16,755 nt of DNA from Chloroflexota bacterium (GCA_021796315.1 JAJYOH010000067.1:1-16755), one strand, 5' to 3'. Shown: positions 6,675 to 13,950, counted from the stretch's first letter. Numbers and translations: made by a program. The notes: generated from the letters alone by a model not told the origin.

Positions 6675-6684
6675 TGTATATAAT
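6675..6684 (+). promoter_or_regulatory. Candidate -10 region for the first SUMF1 lipoprotein
   Basis: TGTATATAAT (6675-6684) contains a perfect TATAAT at 6679-6684, 33 nt before the ATG. No good -35 box is found at 16-18 nt; a TG just upstream may compensate. An AGAGGAG ribosome-binding site lies a few bases before the ATG. Confidence 0.5.
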
Positions 6685-6717
6685 AAAGTTGTACAAAAAC
6701 CCGGAGAGAGGAGAACG

Positions 6718-8319
6718 ATGAAACACCTGAGATCTAATTTTTACGCGAGCCTGGCGATTCTGGTTTTTGCATCGCTGGCTTGCTCGCTATTTTCGGCGCC
6801 ATCGACTGCTGCACCAGCGACCCAGGCGCCAGCTCAACCGTCAGAAACGGCGACCCTGATCCCGGTCCAGACTGAAGCGCCTGTCACGCCAACGCTGGTC
6901 ACGGTTGATCTGTCTGGTCCGCCGATGGCAGTCGGATCATTATTCCCATATGTGGATGGCAGTATCCTGGTCGCTGTGCCCGGCGGTCCGTTCACCATGG
7001 GACATGGCGGTTCGGATAATCCTGTGCATACGGTTACGTTGAGCGACTTCTGGATTTATCAGGCCAAGGTTACCAACCAGCAATATGCGCTTTGCGTGAA
7101 TGCCGGTAAATGCAAAACTCCGGACTTGATCGATAATATCGGATACACCGATGTCATGCGCGCGAATGATCCGGTTACCGGTGTGAATTGGGATCAAGCT
7201 TCTTCTTATTGTTCGTTTGTGCATGGTATGTTGCCGACCGAGGCCCAATGGGAAAAAACCGCGCGCGGCCCGGACGGAAATCTTTATCCGTGGGGCGACC
7301 ATGCGCCGGCTTGTGATTACTTAAACTTTAATAATTGCGTAGGTAAAACAACAGACGTAACCAAGTATCCGCAAGGTCAAAGTTATTATCACGCGCTGGA
7401 TATGGAAGGCAACGCCTTCGAGTGGGTGGCTGATTGGTATAGCGCCCTGTATTACAAAAGCGGCCCGCCTCAAGACCCGCTTGGGCCGGATACCGGCCAG
7501 CAGCGCTCGATCCGTTCTGCGGGCTACAAGAGCAACGCTGATGAAGCCCCCTCTTCGACGCGCCGCTCCGATTTCCCGATCAGCCATCGCCGCGATTTGG
7601 GATTCCGCTGTGTGGTGATCGATCCAACTTATTTTGCTCCCCTGTGCCAGACAATTGGCTCGACTGACGGCGGCAAGGCTGATTGCCCAAAGGTTGGCAT
7701 TGGCTTGACTGCGGATTGTCCAACTGGCATTGTGACCGTCACGTTCACGGACGATCATTCACCGGATCTAAATGCAAGCGTAGGTGGCGTTGATCCGCCT
7801 AAATGCAGTGTCTTTCAAAAGACCGGCGATCATGACTTTCCACAGATCTATCATTGCACTTCCGATGTTACTGCAACCATCGGATCCAAATGCACCATCA
7901 GCGCCTCCGGGCCGGTCGCATGTGCGCCTCATTACAATCTCAATAAATCCACGGGCATGTGTGAATGGGACAAGAGTGGCTCGATAGGAAATCAATGCCT
8001 GCCGGGTTTTGCTTTTGATTCAACAAAGCAGTGTTGTACTGCTCCAACGAGCGCCACCGCGAATTATCCCATTTGCCCAATCGGCCAAACGCTCGGATAT
8101 GTCCCCCCCGGCAACCCTGTCTGTATACCAAACGGCCAGGCGCAGGCCCAGCCTTTTCACAGCGAGCCGGTTCACGTTCAAGACCCATCCACCTGCACGA
8201 GCGGAGGAAACCCGGGCGGCAATCAATGCCTCAGAGGGCAAAAATATGTTTGTGTGCCAAACCCGCAATGTTATCCCACAGTCACCTGTACGTTGCCTCC
8301 AGTGTGCAGTTGCCAATAA
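6718..8319 (+). CDS. Cys-rich SUMF1-domain lipoprotein A
   Basis: 533 residues. The signal peptide ends at C22 (SLAC; the lipobox is not ideal), followed by a Pro/Thr/Ala linker to about 62. Residues ~84-299 are a SUMF1 (formylglycine-generating-enzyme-like, C-type-lectin-like) fold: LVAVPGGPFTMG, FWIYQAKVTNQQYA, MLPTEAQWEKTARG (171-184), YPWGD, MEGNAFEWVADWY and RRDLGFRCV. The two cysteines that FGE uses, in its RGGSFxCxxxxC region, are absent (residues 264-283 contain none), so sulfatase-type activation is unlikely; binding is the more natural role. The C-terminal part holds a module with cysteines 323, 334, 363, 380 and 392 and two copies of a C-x2-[GH]-[YF] cysteine repeat (402-415, 427-440). 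It should be anchored on the outer face of the membrane. It is a tandem paralogue of the next gene. The fold is secure, the function unknown. Confidence 0.88.
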   Translation: MKHLRSNFYASLAILVFASLACSLFSAPSTAAPATQAPAQPSETATLIPVQTEAPVTPTLVTVDLSGPPMAVGSLFPYVDGSILVAVPGGPFTMGHGGSDNPVHTVTLSDFWIYQAKVTNQQYALCVNAGKCKTPDLIDNIGYTDVMRANDPVTGVNWDQASSYCSFVHGMLPTEAQWEKTARGPDGNLYPWGDHAPACDYLNFNNCVGKTTDVTKYPQGQSYYHALDMEGNAFEWVADWYSALYYKSGPPQDPLGPDTGQQRSIRSAGYKSNADEAPSSTRRSDFPISHRRDLGFRCVVIDPTYFAPLCQTIGSTDGGKADCPKVGIGLTADCPTGIVTVTFTDDHSPDLNASVGGVDPPKCSVFQKTGDHDFPQIYHCTSDVTATIGSKCTISASGPVACAPHYNLNKSTGMCEWDKSGSIGNQCLPGFAFDSTKQCCTAPTSATANYPICPIGQTLGYVPPGNPVCIPNGQAQAQPFHSEPVHVQDPSTCTSGGNPGGNQCLRGQKYVCVPNPQCYPTVTCTLPPVCSCQ

Positions 8320-8344
8320 AAATTTGACAATAGGTTTTGATATG

Positions 8345-8376
8345 AGTCCCCGCCATACCAATTGGCGGGGACTTTT
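8345..8376 (+). terminator. Rho-independent terminator between lipoproteins A and B
   Basis: An 11-bp perfect stem AGTCCCCGCCA (8345-8355) / TGGCGGGGACT (8363-8373) with a 7-nt loop runs into TTTT. It separates the two paralogous genes into different transcripts. Confidence 0.9.
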
Positions 8377-8392
8377 CGTTACAGGGTATAAT
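8362..8392 (+). promoter_or_regulatory. Candidate promoter for lipoprotein B
   Basis: A perfect TATAAT (8387-8392) lies 23 nt before the ATG. The best -35 is TTGGCG (8362-8367) at a long 19-nt spacing, inside the 3' arm of the preceding terminator. Confidence 0.4.
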
Positions 8393-8415
8393 TTTTAACC
8401 TACAGGAGAAAATGA

Positions 8416-10191
8416 ATGAAACGCTTAACCTGGATTTTAATGGCGCTCGCGCTGACTATGGCTTCCTGCGCGCCCGCCTCCACTCCAACCCCGACTCTGG
8501 CTCCCGTTACCGTGCCTGGTCCAACTGCCGAGCCGCCAACTGCGACTGTTCAGCCTGCATTGGTTCCAGTGGCGCTGTCAGGGCCACAGTCTGGTTCGAC
8601 GATGGCCTGGATTGACGGCTCCCTGCTGTCTTATATCCCTGCCGGGGATTTCGTCATGGGGTTGGGGTCTGGTAATACCCCGCAAAAGACCGTCTCCCTC
8701 GACGGATATTGGATCTACAAAACTGATGTTACCAACAAAATGTACGCTCAATGCGTAGCTACTGGCAATTGCGCTGCGCCTGCACAGGAACTTGGCGCGC
8801 CCGCCTATACCAATCCCGATTATGGAGATTATCCCGTTGTCGGTGTGACGTGGGATATGGCATCGAATTATTGTCAGTGGATTCAGGGTCAGTTGCCGAC
8901 AGAAGCCCAATGGGAGAAAGCCGCTCGCGGTCCGACTGGAAGCGATTATCCATGGGGCAACGATAAACCAGCTTGTGACCTGTTGAATATGCAGGGTTGT
9001 CTCGGTCACACGAACGGAGTCAACGATTATCCGTCCGGCGCGAGTCAATATGGCGTGCTTGATTTGGAAGGCAACGTCTTCCAGTGGATCAATGATTTCT
9101 ATGCGGAGAATTATTACACTACCATGCCCTCCGCGAATCCTACTGGTCCAACCTCGGGTGATTCGCATGTGATACGCGGCTCCAGCTTTGAAGGCGATGC
9201 CGCACAGACGCTGGCGGGCATCCGTCATTTTGGCGGAAATGGTTATCACAACTATGATCTTGGTTTTCGCTGCGTTGTCCCGCAGCCTAAAATGATCGCG
9301 CCTTATTGCCAAACCAGTTCCTACGTGCCAACCGGCGCGGGGATAACATCGACCTGCCAGGCGCCTGATGCAAAGGTCAATGGAAATTATTGCGCAGGCG
9401 GGCTTGGTTATACAACGGTGACTATTCCGGCAGGCGCTTCCTATGATGTGAAGGCGCTCAGTGGCTCGTTCCAAACGAACGTAAAAGGCTATCAATGCAG
9501 CGAAGCGGTAGTGAATGGTAAACACATACTAACGTGCAGCGGCCCGAACAATTCCAGCGGTGAGTTGACGGTTTGCAATACGTCTTGCAGTGGCGGTACA
9601 TCGAGCGCTGCAAATGTGGCTCCGGTCTGCGATCCCGGTTACTCGTTGGATTCTGCTACTGGCTCGTGCATTTATTCGCCGGTTGCAAGCCAGCCCGGTG
9701 TGGCTGGCTGTCCGGCTGGATATAACTTGATTGACCGTGGTGGGCAGAAGGTCTGCGCAGTGGGCGTCAATCAGAATGGTCAATGCCCAACAGGCTTGTT
9801 CTTTGATAGCAAGTACGGCGCATGTGTCCCGCCGTCCGGCAATGCGGATGCGCCTTACGGCATCGATAATCCCTCGCTGGCCTCGCAAACTTATCAGGGT
9901 TGTGCGGCGGGGTACACCTACGATCAAAATTACCAGTGCTGCCAGGCTAACACTGGCGGGGCATATTCAGGGTGTCCGCTGGGTTTCAAATATGACTCGA
10001 CGCAGAAAACCTGCGTCCCCAGCCAGGTGCGTTCAAGCGGCCCGGGCTGTGTGACTGTCACACTGAATATTGCGAAATGCAGTGAGCCGGTGGATGTGTG
10101 CAGCAAGATCACGGCGGAGTCGGCTTGTATCCGAAACTCGTATGCCTGCCAGTGGAATGATAAAACATATACCTGTCAGATGAAGCCATAA
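8416..10191 (+). CDS. Cys-rich SUMF1-domain lipoprotein B
   Basis: 591 residues, paralogous to lipoprotein A. The lipobox MASC ends the signal peptide at C18 and a Thr/Pro linker follows. The SUMF1 fold spans ~72-287, with LPTEAQWEKAARG (160-172), YPWGN, LEGNVFQWINDFY (217-229) and YDLGFRCV. The segment that holds the FGE cysteines (VIRGSSFEGDAAQTLAGIR) has none, so it is probably a binding rather than an oxidase domain. Beyond it come the six-cysteine module C314-C391 and five 14- to 16-residue cysteine repeats (405-418, 432-447, 457-470, 496-509, 520-533). A last stretch GCVTVTLNIAKC (544-555) is shared with lipoprotein C, and a CSKITAESACI...CQW tail looks PSI-like. AGGAG at 8404-8408 selects this ATG over the out-of-frame ATG at 8412. 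The function is unknown; a surface ligand or carbohydrate role is a guess. Confidence 0.88.
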   Translation: MKRLTWILMALALTMASCAPASTPTPTLAPVTVPGPTAEPPTATVQPALVPVALSGPQSGSTMAWIDGSLLSYIPAGDFVMGLGSGNTPQKTVSLDGYWIYKTDVTNKMYAQCVATGNCAAPAQELGAPAYTNPDYGDYPVVGVTWDMASNYCQWIQGQLPTEAQWEKAARGPTGSDYPWGNDKPACDLLNMQGCLGHTNGVNDYPSGASQYGVLDLEGNVFQWINDFYAENYYTTMPSANPTGPTSGDSHVIRGSSFEGDAAQTLAGIRHFGGNGYHNYDLGFRCVVPQPKMIAPYCQTSSYVPTGAGITSTCQAPDAKVNGNYCAGGLGYTTVTIPAGASYDVKALSGSFQTNVKGYQCSEAVVNGKHILTCSGPNNSSGELTVCNTSCSGGTSSAANVAPVCDPGYSLDSATGSCIYSPVASQPGVAGCPAGYNLIDRGGQKVCAVGVNQNGQCPTGLFFDSKYGACVPPSGNADAPYGIDNPSLASQTYQGCAAGYTYDQNYQCCQANTGGAYSGCPLGFKYDSTQKTCVPSQVRSSGPGCVTVTLNIAKCSEPVDVCSKITAESACIRNSYACQWNDKTYTCQMKP

Positions 10192-10199
10192 CACAAAGA

Positions 10200-10231
10200 A
10201 CACAGCCTCCGCCGCAAGACGGAGGCTGTGT
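10200..10231 (+). terminator. Strong hairpin without U-tract between lipoproteins B and C
   Basis: A perfect 11-bp stem, CACAGCCTCCG (10201-10211) with CGGAGGCTGTG (10220-10230), extends by one A-T pair to 12 bp. It is followed by GTAAGGATG rather than a T-run, and ends 2-3 nt before the ribosome-binding site of the next gene. It may stabilise the upstream mRNA or modulate read-through instead of terminating. Confidence 0.6.
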
Positions 10232-10248
10232 GTAAGGATGAAGAAATA

Positions 10249-10833
10249 ATGCGCTTTTTCTTCCGTCGTATTTGGGTGATCAAAATTTTTATTACATTGA
10301 TTCTTTTGGGGGCGTGTGGGACATTCCCATCTGCGGCCACTCCCACCCTGATTCCGACATTCGCACCGAGTCCCAGTCCAACGCTGACGCCAACGCTTCT
10401 TCCCACGCCGACGCCTACACCATTATCGCAGGCTTTTTTCTGTGTGTCAGTTAACGCGCCAACGCCTGTGCCCGGCTGCACCCTGCCAACCGGACAGGAA
10501 CGCACTCGCTTTTGTACCGGTAAAGCGCCTTACACATTAATTGCCATACCGCCGGATGTAACTTATCAGGTGGTAACCCCGCATTTTTCCTGCACTGATG
10601 GCGGCATGAGTCACGGGAACCGATTGCTGGTGTGTACCGGCCTGCCATCTTATGCCTTCCAAATTAAAGTTTGCCAGCCGGGATGCGCATCTGGGACGCC
10701 GCTGCAAAGCGGAGCGACGGGATACTGTGCGCCAGGTTTTAACTACAACCAAACCAATCAGTGTTGCGAAGTGCCTGCTACAGATCAAAACGGCTGTGTC
10801 ACGCTCAAGTTCGGCACACGATCATGCGGTTAG
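10249..10833 (+). CDS. Cys-rich lipoprotein C (no SUMF1 domain)
   Basis: 194 residues from the ATG at 10249; an in-frame GTG at 10228 would add seven charged residues before the signal peptide, so it is rejected. The signal peptide ends in a canonical lipobox LGAC (C23), followed by a Thr/Pro repeat linker (about 30-60). Cysteines 77, 89, 115, 129, 142 and 146 reproduce the six-cysteine module of lipoprotein B (C-x11-C-x25-C-x13-C-x12-C-x3-C here). Then come one C-x2-G-[FY] repeat ending QCC (160-173) and the GCVTLKFGTRSC end (182-193) that parallels B. It looks like a paralogue that lost, or never had, the SUMF1 part. AAGGA lies 10 nt before the ATG. No separate promoter is visible, so it may depend on read-through from B. 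It overlaps the convergent amidase gene by four bases at the stops. Function unknown. Confidence 0.82.
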   Translation: MRFFFRRIWVIKIFITLILLGACGTFPSAATPTLIPTFAPSPSPTLTPTLLPTPTPTPLSQAFFCVSVNAPTPVPGCTLPTGQERTRFCTGKAPYTLIAIPPDVTYQVVTPHFSCTDGGMSHGNRLLVCTGLPSYAFQIKVCQPGCASGTPLQSGATGYCAPGFNYNQTNQCCEVPATDQNGCVTLKFGTRSCG

Positions 10834-12191
10834 GCCATTGGCGGTCGGCGCGTGTGCCAGGCTGTTTCCCGCTCGTAGGCCGCGCCCGCGCGCAGCACAG
10901 TTGATTCATTCCATGCCCTTGATACAATCTGCAGGCCGATCGGCAAACTGTCTTTACTAAATCCGCATGGGACAGACAGCGCGGGCAGGCCGGTCAAATT
11001 AAATGGCGATGTGAAGCGTGTTAATCGTCGCGCCTGCTCGACTGCATCGTTGCCCTCGATCAGAGGTGCGGTGATTGGCGTGGATGGCAGAAGCAAAATG
11101 TCGAATTGCTCGAAGAATATTTCCATGCGTCGTTTCATTTCGGTCTGGGTTCGCCGCGCCAGAATGTATTCCGTGGATGTAAAGTCGCGCCCGGTTTCCA
11201 ATCGCAGGCGCACGTCCGCGCCAAATTTTTCGGGCGCATTGTTTAACCGTTCGCGGTGAAAAGCCGCGCCATCGGCGGGAGTCATGAGTCCATTCGCTTG
11301 CGCGGCTTGCCGCAAAAACGAGACATCCACAATTTCAACTTTTGCTCCCGATTTTTCAAATACCCTGCCTGCCTGTTGGACAGCTTCCAAAACTTCGGCG
11401 TCAGCATCTTCGATAAATCTGCCGACAGCCAGCGCCACGCGTAAACCTTTGATCTCGTCTTCGACGTGGGCGGGATAATCGTCCACTGGCTGGTTGATGC
11501 AAAATGGATCTTCTGCATCGTAGCCCGCCAGCACTTGCAGGATCAATGCCGCATCTTCGACTGAACGCGTCAACGGGCCAACGTGATCGAGATTCCACGA
11601 AAGCGGGATGACTCCGCGCACGCTGACGCGTCCAAACGTGGGCTTGAGTCCCACCACGCCGCATAAAGAAGCCGGGATGCGGATCGAGCCGCCTGTGTCC
11701 GAGCCGAGAGCGGCCAGCGACATGCCGGTCGCGACGGCAACGGCTGATCCGCCCGATGAGCCGCCGGGGATGCGCGTTGGATCCCAGGGATTATGTGTGA
11801 TGCCATAATGCGGGTTGGCTGTCGTCACGCCGAGCGCGATCTCGTGTGTGTTGGTCTTGCCCATGATGAGCGCGCCAGCGTTCCTGAGCTTTTGCACGGC
11901 TATTGCATCTTGAGCTGGAACATAATCTTTGAAGAATAAAGACCCTGCCGTTGTCCTGACATCTTTGGTTTCAAAGAGGTCTTTTATGGCAACCGGAATG
12001 CCTGCCAGTTGCCCGCCTGATGGCTGATTGTTAAATGCCGTCGGCGGGGTAACGGTGACGAAGGCGTTCAGCGAGGGATTGAGCCGCTCGATTTGACGGG
12101 AGCAGGCCTCGGTCAGGGAATGAGGCGTGAGCGTCCCATTTTCGAGAAGTCTATTGGCTTCGTGGATTGGGAGAAAATTTGGCTCTGTCAT
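10830..12191 (-). CDS. Amidase-signature family hydrolase (GatA-like)
   Basis: About 453 residues, with the Ser-cisSer-Lys triad of the amidase signature family. Numbered from the upstream ATG at 12200, Lys is K73 in VAIKDLFET, cis-Ser is S148 in GGSSGGS and the nucleophile is S172 in GSDTGGSIR; subtract 3 for the start given here. The signature block PGGSSGGSAVAVATG through PASLCGVVGLKPTFGRVS is complete. Members hydrolyse amides or act as the GatA subunit of Glu-tRNA amidotransferase. No gatB or gatC is adjacent, and the C-terminal half is divergent, so a stand-alone amidase is more likely and gatA is not assigned. The ATG at 12191 is preferred because the one at 12200 overlaps the -10 box. 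Transcription would start almost at the codon, so the mRNA is probably leaderless. The substrate is unknown. Confidence 0.88.
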   Translation of the reverse strand: MTEPNFLPIHEANRLLENGTLTPHSLTEACSRQIERLNPSLNAFVTVTPPTAFNNQPSGGQLAGIPVAIKDLFETKDVRTTAGSLFFKDYVPAQDAIAVQKLRNAGALIMGKTNTHEIALGVTTANPHYGITHNPWDPTRIPGGSSGGSAVAVATGMSLAALGSDTGGSIRIPASLCGVVGLKPTFGRVSVRGVIPLSWNLDHVGPLTRSVEDAALILQVLAGYDAEDPFCINQPVDDYPAHVEDEIKGLRVALAVGRFIEDADAEVLEAVQQAGRVFEKSGAKVEIVDVSFLRQAAQANGLMTPADGAAFHRERLNNAPEKFGADVRLRLETGRDFTSTEYILARRTQTEMKRRMEIFFEQFDILLLPSTPITAPLIEGNDAVEQARRLTRFTSPFNLTGLPALSVPCGFSKDSLPIGLQIVSRAWNESTVLRAGAAYERETAWHTRRPPMA

Positions 12192-12198
12192 GTAATCC

Positions 12199-12206
12199 AT
12201 TATAAT
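12199..12206. promoter_or_regulatory. Self-complementary -10 box serving two divergent genes
   Basis: ATTATAAT reads identically on both strands, giving TATAAT to the right (12201-12206) and to the left (12204-12199). The flanking start codons lie 8 nt (ATG 12215, plus) and 7 nt (ATG 12191, minus) beyond it, about where RNA polymerase would begin. A TTGGCT (12179-12184) is a possible plus-strand -35 at 16 nt; the minus-strand -35 is weak. Confidence 0.6.
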
Positions 12207-12214
12207 TGCTGTCT

Positions 12215-13795
12215 ATGTTTAAAAGTCTTTCATCGGAAAAAAAGTTTCAAATCTATTTGACATTGCTTGCGTTGATGGGTCTTGCGTTTGTTCTGATCGC
12301 GACATCGAAGTATGGCGCGGGGGTTTCATCGGATGCGGGGCGCAATCTCTCCACCGCCGATAATTTGCTGAATGGAAAAGGGTTCGTGGATTTTGCCGGC
12401 GCGCCGTTTGTTTTGTGGCCGCCGCTTTATCCATTTGTGATGGTGGGACTGAGTTGGTTGACAAAATGGAGCGTGTTCCAATCGGCGTGGTATTTGAATG
12501 TGGCGTTGTATGCGTTGAACATCTGGTTGAGCGGCTGGATGCTTTTTTTGATTTTCAAAGGGAAGCCGATCTATGCCTGGGCGGGCGCGTTGATGATCCT
12601 GCTTTCGCGCTCGACGCTTCGCATCTACGCCAATGTCGCTTCGGAGCCGCTGTTCGTAACTTTTATGTTGATCTTCTTTTTCGCCGCGGCCAAATATTTA
12701 CAGGACAATTCATGGCAATCATTATGGCTGATGTTTGTCATGGCTGGGTTGGGAACGTTTCAGCGTTATCTCGGCGTGGTGTTATTTGGAGTGGGCGGGC
12801 TGGTCGTCCTTTACAAGGAAAACTGGCGAGGCGTTTGGCGCTCGATTCTTCCGGTGATTATCTCGGTCTTGCCCATCGGCGCGTGGGCTTTGCTTCACAA
12901 TATTCCGGTCAGCGGCGCGCCTTTTGGCCCGCGCGCTTACGGCGATATGTTTCCGCTTGAAAATATCAGTCTTTCGCTGACTAAAATTTTATGGTGGTTC
13001 ATTCCGCGGCTTTCCTTTCTTGATCCGCTGCTTTTAAATCCATGGACTATTTTGGTACTCGCTGTTGTAATCCTGCTCTTCATCAACAAAAAAAACGATT
13101 GGCTGGATTGGTTTGCATCCCTGAAAAATATTTATTTGTGGCCCGCCTTATTATTTTCAGTTGTTTACTTTTTTCTGCTGGCCTTTACTGTGATCACCGC
13201 CGACCATCTCGACCTGACTTCGGATCGGTATTATGTGATTATCCATCCGATCGTTTTGGCATTCCTGTTTGTGGCGCTTGATAAATTGGTTTTCAGTCAT
13301 CTCAACTTCAACAATCATGTTGTACATTACGCGGTGGCTGTGTTTGTTGGGTTGTGGTTTATTTATCCGCTTTATGCCGTGCAGGGATATTTGAGATCGG
13401 CCTTGGTGCAGGGCGAGCCGAGTAATTACAACATCGCCAATTCAGCCCAATACCGCGAGATGGGAGTGGTCAAGGCCGCGGAAAATATTATTGACCAAGA
13501 ACCTTCTTCCGCGCTCTACACCAATTACCTGAACATCGTCTGGTTCATTTATCAGAGACCGGTTACTCAACTCCCTTTTGAAGATACAACTCAATCGCGC
13601 GACGAGCGGTTTGCCGCTCTCCAAAAATATTATCCGGGTTGGCCCGGTACAAAACCTGGATACATCATCTGGTTCACGCCGAATCAATATCATTTCTATG
13701 CGCCGCCGGATGATCTCACTGCGATTGCCGACTTGAAATTACTTTATCAGGATAAAACCGGAGAGATTTATTACGTTCAGGCAAAATCGAAATAA
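12215..13795 (+). CDS. GT-C type membrane glycosyltransferase (ArnT/PMT-like, GT39/GT83 group)
   Basis: 526 residues with about a dozen hydrophobic segments and a soluble C-terminal part from ~residue 395. The first extracytoplasmic loop has SSDAGRNLSTADNLLNGKGF (38-57), with D40 at the place of the catalytic aspartate of GT-C enzymes, followed by the WPPLYP motif (68-73) typical of the ArnT/PMT_2 group. Such enzymes transfer a sugar from a polyprenyl-phosphate donor to a lipid or protein on the outer face of the membrane; neither donor nor acceptor is identifiable here. An in-frame TTG at 12206 is disfavoured because it falls in the -10 box. The ATG at 12215 has no ribosome-binding site and is probably leaderless. 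A strong terminator follows three bases after the stop. Confidence 0.82.
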   Translation: MFKSLSSEKKFQIYLTLLALMGLAFVLIATSKYGAGVSSDAGRNLSTADNLLNGKGFVDFAGAPFVLWPPLYPFVMVGLSWLTKWSVFQSAWYLNVALYALNIWLSGWMLFLIFKGKPIYAWAGALMILLSRSTLRIYANVASEPLFVTFMLIFFFAAAKYLQDNSWQSLWLMFVMAGLGTFQRYLGVVLFGVGGLVVLYKENWRGVWRSILPVIISVLPIGAWALLHNIPVSGAPFGPRAYGDMFPLENISLSLTKILWWFIPRLSFLDPLLLNPWTILVLAVVILLFINKKNDWLDWFASLKNIYLWPALLFSVVYFFLLAFTVITADHLDLTSDRYYVIIHPIVLAFLFVALDKLVFSHLNFNNHVVHYAVAVFVGLWFIYPLYAVQGYLRSALVQGEPSNYNIANSAQYREMGVVKAAENIIDQEPSSALYTNYLNIVWFIYQRPVTQLPFEDTTQSRDERFAALQKYYPGWPGTKPGYIIWFTPNQYHFYAPPDDLTAIADLKLLYQDKTGEIYYVQAKSK

Positions 13796-13797
13796 TA

Positions 13798-13831
13798 AAA
13801 ATATTGGAAGGATTTTTCCTTCCAATATTTT
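13798..13831 (+). terminator. Terminator after the glycosyltransferase
   Basis: A 15-bp perfect stem (13798-13812 with 13817-13831) with core TTGGAAGGA / TCCTTCCAA and a TTTT loop. Its A-rich and T-rich arms let it act in both directions. Confidence 0.9.
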
Positions 13832-13841
13832 ATTTAATGCT

Positions 13842-13942
13842 GTCGTTGCGAGGGGTAGGATGCGAAGCATCGAAATCCTGAAGCAATCTCCTTGACTCAA
13901 GCATGGGATTGCTTCGCCGCAAAAGGCGCGGCTCGCAATGAC
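13842..13942. repeat. Palindromic intergenic repeat (GTCRTTGCGAG family)
   Basis: About 101 bp bounded by GTCGTTGCGAG (13842-13852) and CTCGCAATGAC (13932-13942), a 10/11 inverted match. An inner inverted pair GAAGCAATC (13880-13888) / GATTGCTTC (13907-13915) and a small GATGC-GAA-GCATC hairpin (13859-13871) lie inside. Sequences of this type are familiar as dispersed intergenic repeats in many environmental bacteria. No target duplication is visible at the edges. It lies between the glycosyltransferase terminator and the fhs stop codon. Confidence 0.75.
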
Positions 13943-13950
13943 GTTAGAAT

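Noticed and set aside
6718..8319. Active formylglycine-generating enzyme or EgtB-type iron enzyme
   Set aside because: The FGE catalytic cysteines are missing, and no His-x3-H-x-E DinB-type iron site was seen in either SUMF1 protein.
8324..8341. TTGACA box after the lipoprotein A stop as promoter of lipoprotein B
   Set aside because: A perfect -35 sequence, but no -10 box occurs at 16-18 nt and the terminator at 8345-8376 lies downstream of it.
8578..9525. 315-codon minus-strand open frame opposite lipoprotein B
   Set aside because: Length is due to codon composition of the plus-strand gene; the translation is Ile/Arg-rich, without motifs, and the plus frame has a full SUMF1 domain.
6718..10191. 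A diversity-generating retroelement built on the SUMF1 lipoproteins
   Set aside because: No reverse transcriptase, no accessory gene and no template repeat could be found in the window; only the fold is suggestive.
10340..10425. Tandem repeat or CRISPR-like array
   Set aside because: The periodic ACGCC/CCGAC sequence encodes the Thr/Pro linker of lipoprotein C; there are no spacers of constant length.
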